This document shows, in pieces, positions 9,250 through 17,387 of a stretch of 64,000 bases of DNA. The stretch is from an uncultured Holophagaceae bacterium (lineage in GTDB: Bacteria; Acidobacteriota; Holophagae; Holophagales; Holophagaceae), in NCBI GenBank assembly GCA_903884655.1, contig CAISFO010000008.1, positions 1 through 64,000 of the forward strand, read 5' to 3'. The position numbers and the translations under genes were made by a program. Position 1 is the stretch's first letter; each line of letters opens with the position of its first letter. The notes under the pieces were generated by a model. The model was not told where the DNA came from and ran no database searches. It saw only the letters and a list, made by a program, of their open reading frames with translations.

Positions 9250-9777
9250 ATGCTTGGTTCCATGCTTGGCACCTTCCACCCGATCGACACTCCTCTGGGG
9301 AACCTGGGCGCGGCCTTTGATGGGGACGGGAAGCTGATCCAACTCATCCGGTTGCATGGGACTGCGCCAACTGCTCCCGATGAGCCCGAACCCAAGAGCC
9401 TGCCCTACCTGAAGCGGCAACTGGAGGCCTACTTTTCGGGCAACCTCCGGGATTTCAATATCCCCTTGCATGTGGAGGGGACCGATTTCCAGCGCCGGGT
9501 CTGGAAGGAGCTCCAGCTGATCCCCTACGGACAGGCCATTTCCTACCTGGAGCTGGCACGGCGCCTGGGCGACGAGAAATGCATCCGCGCTGCGGCCCGC
9601 GCCAACGGGGCCAACCCCATTTCCATCCTCATCCCCTGCCATCGCGTGATCGGATCGGACGGATCCCTGGTGGGCTATGGGGGTGGCCTGGACATGAAGG
9701 AGTACCTCCTCCGGCTCGAGGGCGTGCTACCCAAGGCTCCGCCCCAGCCGCGGCTGCCTCTGGTCTGGGATGAATAA
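9250..9777 (+). CDS. ogt: Methylated-DNA--protein-cysteine S-methyltransferase
   Basis: A 175-aa suicide repair protein that moves alkyl groups from O6-alkylguanine to its own Cys. The acceptor motif IPCHRVIG is intact with C130. The arginine-finger helix (IRAAARANGANP) and the SLVGYGGG and KEYLLRLE segments are present. The N-terminus repeats the TPLGNLGAAFDGDG pattern of the preceding gene, so the two are paralogues. An alternative in-frame ATG lies at 9262. The gap to the upstream gene is 63 bases, and the next gene begins 58 bases downstream. Confidence 0.92.
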   Translation: MLGSMLGTFHPIDTPLGNLGAAFDGDGKLIQLIRLHGTAPTAPDEPEPKSLPYLKRQLEAYFSGNLRDFNIPLHVEGTDFQRRVWKELQLIPYGQAISYLELARRLGDEKCIRAAARANGANPISILIPCHRVIGSDGSLVGYGGGLDMKEYLLRLEGVLPKAPPQPRLPLVWDE

Positions 9778-9835
9778 ATAATTCCGGCGGCGGCCAGCGG
9801 AGGACAGGGATTCCCAGGCCACCTAGCATGGGGAC

Positions 9836-11251
9836 ATGCGCTGGTCGAAAACCCACCTCTACGAACGAATCCTGGCCAAGGACGCGTCCCTGGACGGACA
9901 GGTCATCACCGGGGTGCTCACCACCGGCATATACTGTCTGCCCTCCTGCCCGGCCCGCAAACCCTTCATCGAGAACGTCCGGTTCTTCCAGGACGAGGCC
10001 TCCGCCAGGTCCTCGGGCCTCCGACCCTGCAAGCGGTGTCGGCCCGACGCCTTCTATCGGGGCGATGATGCGGACCTGGACCGACTGGAGGGGGCCATGG
10101 CCCAGGCCGTTGTCCGTCCGACGGCCTTCCCCGAGGTGGACGCGCTGGCGGAGGCGGCCGGCATGGGCGTGACCAAGCTGAAGGACCTTTTCCGCGACCA
10201 TGCCCACCAGCAGCCGGCGGCGTTCCTGCAGCGGGTACGCATCCAGGTCGCGTGCGACCGCCTGGCCGCGGGGCAGGGGGACCTGTCGGAGCTGGCCTTC
10301 GCCGCCGGCTACGAAAGCGCCTCGGGTTTCCACGCGGCCTTCCGGCGCCTGACGGGCCTCAGCCCGGGCGCCTACCGGACCATGCTGGGCTCGGATGCCT
10401 TCACCCTGCCCCTGCCCAAGGGGCTGCGGGTGGCGGATGTGCTGGCCTACCACGGCCGGGATGCCTTGAGCCACTCCGAGCGTGTGGAGGGAACCTGCCT
10501 GAAGAAAGCCTTTCTGTGCGATGGCCAGGCCTCCGTACTGTCCATGACCTTCAAGAAAACCACGATCTCGGTCGCCCTTGCCGGTGCGTCGGGAAGATCA
10601 GCCATGGCCAAGGGTCATCGTGCCGCCCTGCGTTTGCTTGGCTGGCATGGCGATCCTGGCGCCTTCGAGCAGGCCCATCCGGACCTGGCCCGGGGGCGGG
10701 AGGGGTTGCGGGTACTGCTCACGCTGGATCCCCTCGAAGCCCTGGTCTGGGCCATCCTGGGCCAGCAAGTGAACCTGGCCTTCGCCTATGCCCTGCGCCG
10801 GGACCTGATCCGGCTGGCGGGTGTGCCAGCCACCGGGGGGCTCATCGCCCATCCGGATGCGGCCCGGATCGCCGCCCTGGAGGTTCCAGAGCTGCTGGCC
10901 CTGAGGTTCTCCCGGCGCAAGGCCGAGTACCTGCTTCATGCCGCCAGGGAAGTCGCGGAAGGGCGGCTGGACCTGGACCGGCAGCTCACCGCCACCGGGG
11001 CCTCGCGATGCCTGCTCGCCCTGCGGGGCTGCGGCCCTTGGACCGCCCAGTATGTGCTCATGCGGGGGCTGGGCTTCCGGGATGGGGTTCCGGTGGGGGA
11101 TGCCGGACTGACCCTGGCGCTCCAGCGGTGGTTCCAGCTGGAGATCCGTCCGGATGGTCCCGAAACCCTGCGCCTCATGGCGCCCTTCGCCCCGCACCGC
11201 AGCCTGGCCACCTTCCACTTCTGGGCCGGTCTGAAAGGAGTTCCCGCATGA
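9836..11251 (+). CDS. Ada-type regulator fused to AlkA 3-methyladenine DNA glycosylase
   Basis: A 471-aa fusion. Residues 1-75 are the Ada zinc domain with C34, C38, C65 and C68 (YCLPSCPA...RPCKRCRP), which in Ada accepts methyl groups from phosphotriesters. Residues about 85-180 are an AraC-type helix-turn-helix (AAGYESASGFHAAFRRLTGLSPGAYR). Residues about 190-470 are the AlkA N-terminal domain and HhH-GPD glycosylase, with LRGCGPWTAQYV and catalytic D422 (VGDAGL). It would sense methylation, regulate transcription and excise alkylated bases. The Ogt domain of E. coli Ada is absent but supplied by the neighbouring genes. The ATG of the next gene overlaps its stop codon (ATGA at 11248-11251). 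Confidence 0.9.
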   Translation: MRWSKTHLYERILAKDASLDGQVITGVLTTGIYCLPSCPARKPFIENVRFFQDEASARSSGLRPCKRCRPDAFYRGDDADLDRLEGAMAQAVVRPTAFPEVDALAEAAGMGVTKLKDLFRDHAHQQPAAFLQRVRIQVACDRLAAGQGDLSELAFAAGYESASGFHAAFRRLTGLSPGAYRTMLGSDAFTLPLPKGLRVADVLAYHGRDALSHSERVEGTCLKKAFLCDGQASVLSMTFKKTTISVALAGASGRSAMAKGHRAALRLLGWHGDPGAFEQAHPDLARGREGLRVLLTLDPLEALVWAILGQQVNLAFAYALRRDLIRLAGVPATGGLIAHPDAARIAALEVPELLALRFSRRKAEYLLHAAREVAEGRLDLDRQLTATGASRCLLALRGCGPWTAQYVLMRGLGFRDGVPVGDAGLTLALQRWFQLEIRPDGPETLRLMAPFAPHRSLATFHFWAGLKGVPA

Positions 11252-11751
11252 ATGGCATCCAGCCCATTGAAACTTCCCTTGGACCGGTGCAGGCGGCCTT
11301 CAATGGGCAGGGCGAGGTCATCTACCTGGGCTTTCCAGGACACGAATTCCGGGCGCTCCTCCTGACGAAACTGGCCCGGCTGGGACCCGTGGACCGACCG
11401 GATTCAAAGGATGTGCGCCGCCTGCAGGAGCAGCTCGGGGACTACGCCACCGGGCGGCGCAGGGCCTTCAGCGTCCCCTTTCGCCTGCACGGAAGCCCGT
11501 TTGAACAGCGGGTCTGGGCGGCCCTGCAAGGCATCCCCTTCGGCGAGACCCGCAGTTACGGTGAACTGGCGGCAGCGCTGGGCGACCCGAACCTAAGCCG
11601 CGCCGTGGGCCGTGCCAACGGCGCCAACCCCGTGTCCATCCTGGTGCCCTGCCACCGGGTGATCGGTGCCAACGGGGCGCTCACGGGTTATGCCGGCGGC
11701 CTGCCCATGAAGGAGCGGCTGCTGCGCCTGGAGGGTGCGATCAGGACTTGA
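11248..11751 (+). CDS. ogt: Methylated-DNA--protein-cysteine S-methyltransferase, second intact copy
   Basis: A 167-aa alkyltransferase with intact acceptor motif VPCHRVIG (C135), the arginine-finger helix (SRAVGRANGANP) and the GALTGYAGG and KERLLRLEG segments. The start is ATG 11248, overlapping the previous stop and preceded by AAAGGAG, so translation is probably coupled to the Ada-AlkA gene. It is the third MGMT-fold gene in 3 kb and the second that looks active. The last 11 bases overlap the 3' end of speD on the other strand, which leaves no room for a conventional terminator. Confidence 0.93.
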   Translation: MNGIQPIETSLGPVQAAFNGQGEVIYLGFPGHEFRALLLTKLARLGPVDRPDSKDVRRLQEQLGDYATGRRRAFSVPFRLHGSPFEQRVWAALQGIPFGETRSYGELAAALGDPNLSRAVGRANGANPVSILVPCHRVIGANGALTGYAGGLPMKERLLRLEGAIRT

Positions 11752-12100
11752 CGGTCCGGAGCGGCCCCCGCTCAAGTTCGAGCCGGGTCTCGCCCTGGGC
11801 CTGGAAGGCAGCCCTCAGGACCGCGAGGCCGCGGTTCATGTCCACGCCACCGCAGCTGAAGAAGTCCACGGCGGCGAAGGCGTGCTCGGGCCAGGTGTGG
11901 ATGGCCAGGTGGCTCTCCGCGATGATCACCGCGCCGCTGACACCATGGGGACTGAAGTGGTGGAAGCTGTGGGTCACGATGGTGGCGCCAGCGGCCTCCG
12001 CCGCCGCGAGCATGGCGGCCGTGACGGTCTGCAGGTCCGACAGGGCAGCGGGATCGCAGCCCGTGAACTCCGCCAGAAGGTGCCGCCCCAGCGCCGTCAA
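11741..12100 (-). CDS. speD: S-adenosylmethionine decarboxylase proenzyme
   Basis: A 119-aa pyruvoyl enzyme that makes decarboxylated SAM for spermidine synthesis. Autocleavage would occur at the E62-S63 bond (IIAESHLAIHTWPE), turning Ser63 into the pyruvoyl group. H68 and C83 match the processing and proton-donor residues of the Thermotoga-type enzyme. I chose the start TTG at 12100 because it overlaps the upstream stop codon as TTGA, has GAGG just upstream, and gives the standard ALGRHLLAEF N-terminus. A longer frame to 12232 runs into the methyltransferase gene and is rejected. No spermidine synthase is nearby. Confidence 0.92.
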   Translation of the reverse strand: MTALGRHLLAEFTGCDPAALSDLQTVTAAMLAAAEAAGATIVTHSFHHFSPHGVSGAVIIAESHLAIHTWPEHAFAAVDFFSCGGVDMNRGLAVLRAAFQAQGETRLELERGPLRTVKS

Positions 12101-13332
12101 GGTCGCCTCGTCATCATGGCCACGCCTTCCACATGGGTGGTGAGGGGAAAGAGGTCCAGCATCGCCAGCTGCTCCAGCTGCCAGGCGCTGGCGAGACGCT
12201 TCAGGTCCCGGCAGAAGGCGGCCCCATCGCAACCCACAAGGACAAGGGTCCCGGCGTTGGCGGTGAGGAGGCGGTCGCAGAGGGCTGGTTCCAGCCCGGC
12301 ACGCGGAGGATCCAGCAGGATCACGTCTTCCGGGGAGCCCAGGCCTTCGGGAACCCAGGCGGCCACGTCCGCCACCAGGCAGTCGGAGGGGCGTCCGGCG
12401 GCTTCGAGATTCCGGCGGGCCCAGACCACTGCGGTTTCCCCGGATTCCACCAGGACCCGGTGCCTGAAGCGGTCGCCCAGCAGCGCGGAAAAGAAACCCA
12501 CGCCGCCGAACAGGTCGTACAGGGTGTCCCCCTTGAGATTCCAGGACCGCAGCAGGTCCCCGAAAGCCTCCGCCGCCCAGGGTGGGCTCACCTGGAAGAA
12601 GGCCCCAGGCTCGTGCAGCAGGGCGGTCTCCCCCAGCTGATGCCGGATGGGCTCGGCATTCCGCTGCCAGCCGTCGGGCTCCAGCACCCAGGTGCGTCCC
12701 CGCTCATCCGTGGCCCACACGGTCTGGGCCGGGGTCCCGGTGGACAGCTCCCACCGCCCGGGCCGGGTCGGCAGCATCCTGCCGAGGATGGCCGCCTGGA
12801 GCCGGGGGATGGCCTCGGAGAGGGGCTCGGCTGCGGCAGGGCAGGCAGACACGGGGACCAGGGCATGGCTGTGCCGCCGGAAGTAGCCCAGGGCGGCCCC
12901 GTCCCAGTGCAGCTGGATCCGGTGGCGGCGGGCCAGTTCGGGGGCGGGGTGCCAGGACCAGGGCACCCCCTCCCCCAGCTGGCGGCGCAAGAGGTCCGCG
13001 GTCATCAGGCGTTTCAGCTCGGGGGCGTGGCGCCCGGATTCCCAAAGTTCACAGCCGCCGCAGATCTCTGCCACGGGACAGGCAGCCTCCGCCCGCCGGG
13101 GATCCCTGGTGACCCAGCGGGTGACACGACCTTCGCCGTGGCGGGCTTTCCAGATGACTTCGGCCTCGACGACTTCTCCCGGAAAGAGGGCCAGGGGAGC
13201 TTCCAGCAGGAGCAGACGCCCGTCTTCGGAGCGCCCTACGCCCTTGCCGGCCCAGGCCAGTCGCTCGATGGGCCCGCGCCAGCTTTCAGTTCTCGCAGGG
13301 GAATTCCGATATGCTGGCGGCACCTTCGCCAT
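12097..13332 (-). CDS. 23S rRNA (uracil-5-)-methyltransferase, RumA/RlmD family
   Basis: A 411-aa SAM-dependent enzyme of the TrmA/RlmC/RlmD family. A TRAM-like N-terminal segment is followed by Cys residues for a [4Fe-4S] cluster (CPVAEICGGC and a later CPAA). The SAM motif is LYDLFGGVGFFS, DPPRAG follows, the nucleophile is in VGCDGAAF, and HVEGVAMM closes the protein. The start ATG at 13332 is a reasonable choice; the open frame continues upstream with unlikely composition. Its 3' end is coupled to speD by a TTGA overlap. The target uridine (747 or 1939 in E. coli numbering) cannot be assigned from sequence alone. Confidence 0.87.
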   Translation of the reverse strand: MAKVPPAYRNSPARTESWRGPIERLAWAGKGVGRSEDGRLLLLEAPLALFPGEVVEAEVIWKARHGEGRVTRWVTRDPRRAEAACPVAEICGGCELWESGRHAPELKRLMTADLLRRQLGEGVPWSWHPAPELARRHRIQLHWDGAALGYFRRHSHALVPVSACPAAAEPLSEAIPRLQAAILGRMLPTRPGRWELSTGTPAQTVWATDERGRTWVLEPDGWQRNAEPIRHQLGETALLHEPGAFFQVSPPWAAEAFGDLLRSWNLKGDTLYDLFGGVGFFSALLGDRFRHRVLVESGETAVVWARRNLEAAGRPSDCLVADVAAWVPEGLGSPEDVILLDPPRAGLEPALCDRLLTANAGTLVLVGCDGAAFCRDLKRLASAWQLEQLAMLDLFPLTTHVEGVAMMTRRP

Positions 13333-13351
13333 TCTGGAGCCTGATTCCGCC

Positions 13352-15064
13352 TTGCGATTCACCGTAGCCCTCCCACTTGAGCACCGTAACATCCTCCTGG
13401 ACCAGGCTGCTGGAGAGATGCGCCGCGCCCTGGTCTTCGTGGAGGCGGGGCCGGCGGATGTGGTCCTCGGGCTGCCGGGGCAGGGGCAGTTCGCGGGCTG
13501 TCCGGGCTGGCCGGGGTACGAGGGCGCTCTCGCCTTGATGCAGGCGGGCTGGGAGCGCGCCAAGGACCGCCAGTCCATGGCGCGGCTCCACGAGGTGGGT
13601 CGCGCCCTGGTATCGGAACAGAACCTGGATCGCCTGCTGGATCTGATCCTCACGAAGGCCCGGGAGCTGCTTAAGGCCGAGGCCGGCTCCATCTACTTGC
13701 TGACCGGGGAAGGGGATCGCCGCGCGCTGCTCTTCGCCCACACTCAGAACGCCAAGGTGCGCCTGCCCTTCCACCGCATCGTCATGCCGGTCAGCGGAAA
13801 GACCCTGGCCGGATTCGTGGCCCTCACCCAGGAAAGCCTCAACATCAAGGACGTCTACCGGATCCCGGAGGCGGCACCCTACCAGTTCAATGACAGCTTC
13901 GACCGGCAGGCCGGCTACCGCACCACCTCCGTGTTGGTGGTCCCCATGCTGGATACGGAGGGCCAGGTGCTGGGCATCCTCCAGCTGCTCAACCGGCTGG
14001 ATGGGGATTCAGGAGGCGCAGGCACCTTCTCCGAGGAGGACCAGAACCTGGCCCAGAGCCTGGCGGGCCAGGCCGCCGTGGCCGTGAAGAACGCCCAGCT
14101 GCGCCAGGAAATCGAGGCGCTGTTCGAGGGGTTCGTGGCGGCGTCGGTGACCGCGATCGAGGCCCGGGACCCGGTCACCAGCGGCCATTCTGGCCGAGTG
14201 GCCGACCTGACCGTGGGGCTGGCCGAAGCGGTCAATGCCACGCCCAACGGTACCTATGGCGACCTGCTCTTCAGCGACCGCCAGCTGCGCGAGATCCGGT
14301 ATGCGAGCCTGCTCCATGACTTCGGCAAGGTGGGGGTTCGTGAGCAGGTGCTGGTGAAGGCGAAAAAGCTCGACCCCCACCAGCTCGACATGATCCTTCA
14401 GCGGCTCCGGCAGCGGGAGCTGGAGGAGGCCCTGGACCTGCTGTCCCAGGCTTGGCGCAGTGGGGAGCGCTTCGAAGGAGCGCGCTGGGAGCAGGTCGTA
14501 CAGGACCGTCAGGCCGTGACCGAGCGGCTCATGCACCTGGTCCGCCAAAGCAATGAGCCCACGGTGCTGCCCCAGGAGGTGGCCGATGGCCTGGGTCTGC
14601 TGGAGCACCTCAGCTACATGCACTGGAGCGGAGAACGGCGGGACCTGGTGGAGCCGGAATCCCTGGCCAGCCTGCGGATCCGCAAGGGCAGCCTGTCGGA
14701 AGCAGAGCGCCAGGAGATCGAAAGCCACGTCAACCACACCTTCCGGTTCCTGGAACGGATTCCCTGGACCCGGGACCTGGCGGGTATTCCCGAGATCGCC
14801 TACGCGCACCACGAGAGGCTCTCCGGCCGGGGCTATCCCCGTCGATTGCGAGCTGCCGATATTCCGGTCCAAAGCCGAGCCATGGCCATCGCTGATGTTT
14901 TTGACGCCCTCACGGCCCGGGACCGGCCCTACAAGGGGGCCGTACCCCTGGAGCGCAGCCTGTCCATTCTCATGGAAGAGGCCCAGGAGGGAGCGCTCGA
15001 TCGGCCTCTGTTGGACCTGTTCATCGAGGCCAGGGTCTTCGAGCGGACCACGCCCAAGACCTGA
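13352..15064 (+). CDS. GAF and HD-GYP domain protein (probable c-di-GMP phosphodiesterase)
   Basis: About 570 aa. A GAF sensor domain spans roughly residues 85-240 (LHEVGRALVSEQNLDRLLDL to QAAVAVKNAQ). It is followed by HD-GYP with HSGRVADLT, the LLHDFGKVGV metal site and HHERLSGRGYP, so it likely hydrolyses c-di-GMP. Between the HD motif and HHE there is an extra, mostly helical segment of about 120 residues that canonical HD-GYP domains lack. The start is uncertain: TTG 13352 has GGAG upstream and begins the first plausible protein sequence, while ATG codons occur at 13418 and 13577. The frame reaching back to 13109 is antisense to the methyltransferase gene and rejected. Confidence 0.85.
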   Translation: MRFTVALPLEHRNILLDQAAGEMRRALVFVEAGPADVVLGLPGQGQFAGCPGWPGYEGALALMQAGWERAKDRQSMARLHEVGRALVSEQNLDRLLDLILTKARELLKAEAGSIYLLTGEGDRRALLFAHTQNAKVRLPFHRIVMPVSGKTLAGFVALTQESLNIKDVYRIPEAAPYQFNDSFDRQAGYRTTSVLVVPMLDTEGQVLGILQLLNRLDGDSGGAGTFSEEDQNLAQSLAGQAAVAVKNAQLRQEIEALFEGFVAASVTAIEARDPVTSGHSGRVADLTVGLAEAVNATPNGTYGDLLFSDRQLREIRYASLLHDFGKVGVREQVLVKAKKLDPHQLDMILQRLRQRELEEALDLLSQAWRSGERFEGARWEQVVQDRQAVTERLMHLVRQSNEPTVLPQEVADGLGLLEHLSYMHWSGERRDLVEPESLASLRIRKGSLSEAERQEIESHVNHTFRFLERIPWTRDLAGIPEIAYAHHERLSGRGYPRRLRAADIPVQSRAMAIADVFDALTARDRPYKGAVPLERSLSILMEEAQEGALDRPLLDLFIEARVFERTTPKT

Positions 15065-15124
15065 GCCGGACCTGAGGCTGGAGGGCGGGCCCGGAAGACG
15101 GTAGGCTAGAGGATTGGAGTGTCC

Positions 15125-15595
15125 ATGTCTGAACGCGAACCACGCACCATCGATCTGCAGGGGATCATGGATCTGCTGCCCCACCGCTACCCGATCCTCC
15201 TGGTGGATCGGATCCTCGATTTCGAGCCCAAGGAGTGGATCCGCGGCCTGAAGAACATCAGCTTCAACGAGGCGGTCTTCCAGGGCCACTTCCCCAGCCG
15301 CCCCGTGTTCCCGGGGGTCTACATCGTGGAAGCCATGGCGCAGACCGGTGGCTGCCTGCTCATGCGGGAGTTCGAGGACCGGGCCCGGAAGGTGATCTAC
15401 TTCATGGGCATCGACGCTGTCCGGTTCCGCAAGCCGGTACTGCCCGGGGACCAGCTGGTGATGGAAGTGAAAGTCATTCAATTCAAGGGCCGTATCTGCA
15501 AGATGCGGGGCGAGGCCTTTGTCGACGGCCAGAAGGTCGCCGAGGCGGAGTTCATGTCCATGCTGATGGACCTGGCGGAGGGAGAAGGAAAATGA
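15125..15595 (+). CDS. fabZ: 3-hydroxyacyl-[acyl-carrier-protein] dehydratase
   Basis: A 156-aa hot-dog-fold enzyme that dehydrates 3-hydroxyacyl-ACP in fatty acid synthesis. The catalytic pair is H55 (FQGHFPSRPVFPGV) and E69 (VEAMAQ), and LLPHRYPILLVDRI is the family N-terminus. The start is ATG 15125 with GGAG five bases upstream; GTG 15119 is less likely. The last bases overlap lpxA as ATGA, the usual fabZ-lpxA arrangement that links membrane and lipid A supply. Confidence 0.96.
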   Translation: MSEREPRTIDLQGIMDLLPHRYPILLVDRILDFEPKEWIRGLKNISFNEAVFQGHFPSRPVFPGVYIVEAMAQTGGCLLMREFEDRARKVIYFMGIDAVRFRKPVLPGDQLVMEVKVIQFKGRICKMRGEAFVDGQKVAEAEFMSMLMDLAEGEGK

Positions 15596-16377
15596 GCGCT
15601 CAGGTCCATCCGAGCAGTGTCGTGAGTCCGGAGGCCCAGGTGGGCGAGGGCGTGGTCGTAGGCCCCTTCTGCCTGATCGAGGGCAACGCCGTCATCGGGG
15701 CCCGCACCCTGCTCCGCAGCCACGTGGTCATCGGTCCCCATACGGTGATCGGCGAGGACAATGACATCTATTCCCACGCCACCCTGGGCATGGGTCCGCA
15801 GGATCTCAAGTTCAAGGGGGCACCCACCCGCCTGCAGGTGGGAAACCGCAACGTGTTCCGCGAGGGCTGCACCCTTCACCGGGGCACCGAGGGCGGAGGC
15901 GGCTTGACCACGATCGCAGACGACAACTTCCTGATGACCGGATCCCACATCGCCCACGACTGCCACGTGGGGAGCAAGAACATCTTCGCCAACTGCGCCA
16001 CCCTGGCCGGCCATGTGGAGGTGGGTGATGGCTGCAACATCGGGGCCTTTTCCGCGGTCCACCAGTTCTGCCGGGTCGGCAACCACGCCTTCATGGGTGG
16101 CTTCACGGTGGCCACCCAGGATGTGCTGCCCTTCATGAAGACGGCGGGGGCGCGGGATACAAAGAGCTACGGCGTCAATACCATCGGCCTGCAGCGCAAG
16201 GGCTTCTCCGTCGAAGTCGTGGAAGGGCTGAAGAAGGCCCACCGGCTCCTGTTCCATGCCGGGCTGCTGCGCGACGAGGCCATGGCCCAGGCTGAGAAGG
16301 AAGTGGGCCATATCCCCGAAGTCGCCTACCTGCTGGACTTCATCCGGACCGCCAAGCGGGGCGTGCATCGTGGCTGA
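15592..16377 (+). CDS. lpxA: UDP-N-acetylglucosamine acyltransferase
   Basis: A 261-aa left-handed beta-helix enzyme that puts the first 3-hydroxyacyl chain on UDP-GlcNAc in lipid A synthesis. Hexapeptide repeats fill residues 1-190. The catalytic His is H122 in HIAHDCHVG, equivalent to H125 of E. coli, and AVHQFCRVG follows. The C-terminal helical part is typical. Start ATG 15592 overlaps fabZ, and the 3' end overlaps era by 8 bases. lpxB, lpxD and lpxC are not in the window. Confidence 0.96.
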   Translation: MSAQVHPSSVVSPEAQVGEGVVVGPFCLIEGNAVIGARTLLRSHVVIGPHTVIGEDNDIYSHATLGMGPQDLKFKGAPTRLQVGNRNVFREGCTLHRGTEGGGGLTTIADDNFLMTGSHIAHDCHVGSKNIFANCATLAGHVEVGDGCNIGAFSAVHQFCRVGNHAFMGGFTVATQDVLPFMKTAGARDTKSYGVNTIGLQRKGFSVEVVEGLKKAHRLLFHAGLLRDEAMAQAEKEVGHIPEVAYLLDFIRTAKRGVHRG

Positions 16378-17281
16378 ACGCCGCCACGCGACCCTCGCCA
16401 TCATCGGCCTTCCCAACGCTGGCAAGTCCACCCTTCTGAACGCCCTCCTGGGACAGAAGCTCGCGGCTACCAGCCAGATCCCCCAGACCACCCGGACGCG
16501 CGTGCTGGGCGTGGTGGATCGGGGTGACGTCCAGCTGGCCTTCCTCGACACTCCGGGCATCCACCTGCCGAAGCATGCCCTCAACGAGCGCATGATGGCC
16601 CATGTGGACCAGGCTCTTGAGGAAGCGGATCTGCTGCTCTGGGTCGTGGATGCCGACGACTACCTGGGCACCGGCGAGCATGCGCTGGCCAAGCGGCTGC
16701 GGAAGCTGGGCCGGCCCACCTACCTACTGCTCAACAAGATCGACCTGCTGTCCAAGGGGCGCCTGCTCGAGAAGATCGCCACCTACAAGGACCTGCTCCC
16801 CTTCAAGGAGATCATTCCCGTGGGCGCCAAGATGGGCCTGAACCTGGATCCCCTCTGGGCGATCCTGGAGCGGGACGCCAATCAGCCAGGCTGGCTCCAC
16901 GAGGAAGAAGTCTTCACCGACCAGACCGAGCGGTCTCTCGCCTCGGAGTTCATCCGGGAGAAGGTGCTCCGCAAGACTCGCGAGGAAGTGCCCCACGGTG
17001 TGGCTGTGCTCATCGAGCAGTGGCTCGAGGCCGGGCACGAGGACTACCCCGAGGACATGGGGCCCGAGGGCGTGTTCATCGCCGCCCAGATCCTGGTGGA
17101 CCGGGACGGCCATCGCAAGATCCTGCTGGGCAGTGGCGGAGAGATGATCAAGGACATCCGGCAGAGCGCCCAGCGCGAGTTGAAGAAACTGCTGCAGCGG
17201 CCCGTGCGCCTGGAACTCTTCGTGAAGGTGGACGAGGGCTGGCGCGACCGTCCAGAACGCCTGGACCGGCTCTCGATCTGA
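16370..17281 (+). CDS. era: GTPase Era (16S rRNA/30S assembly)
   Basis: A 303-aa essential GTPase. G1 is GLPNAGKST, G3 is DTPG, G4 is NKID and the G5 region is VGAK. A C-terminal KH domain contains ILVDRDGHRKILLGSGGEMIKDI and binds the 3' end of 16S rRNA during small-subunit maturation. The start is GTG 16370, which gives the ERRHATLAIIGLPNAGKS N-terminus. It lies inside the end of lpxA (8-base overlap), so era translation is probably coupled to lpxA. In many bacteria era follows rnc instead. Confidence 0.96.
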   Translation: MAERRHATLAIIGLPNAGKSTLLNALLGQKLAATSQIPQTTRTRVLGVVDRGDVQLAFLDTPGIHLPKHALNERMMAHVDQALEEADLLLWVVDADDYLGTGEHALAKRLRKLGRPTYLLLNKIDLLSKGRLLEKIATYKDLLPFKEIIPVGAKMGLNLDPLWAILERDANQPGWLHEEEVFTDQTERSLASEFIREKVLRKTREEVPHGVAVLIEQWLEAGHEDYPEDMGPEGVFIAAQILVDRDGHRKILLGSGGEMIKDIRQSAQRELKKLLQRPVRLELFVKVDEGWRDRPERLDRLSI

Positions 17282-17387
17282 GATGATCGTGGCCTAGCCT
17301 CCAGCGAACGGCCCCTCCTCACGAGTGACCTCCCACTCGGCCATGCCTCGTGGTGATGGAGCCTCCGCGCCGGAGCCTCGCTGCGCT

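Noticed and set aside
10252..11247. N-terminal extension of the second intact ogt frame
   Set aside because: It overlaps the Ada-AlkA gene in another frame with Arg/Gly/Pro-rich composition. ATG 11248 with AAAGGAG is the real start.
12133..13344. 403-codon plus-strand frame over the rRNA methyltransferase
   Set aside because: Gly/Gln/Pro-rich shadow; the minus strand has the real SAM and Cys motifs.
14009..15481. 490-codon minus-strand frame across HD-GYP and fabZ
   Set aside because: Shadow of two genuine genes, spanning their boundary.
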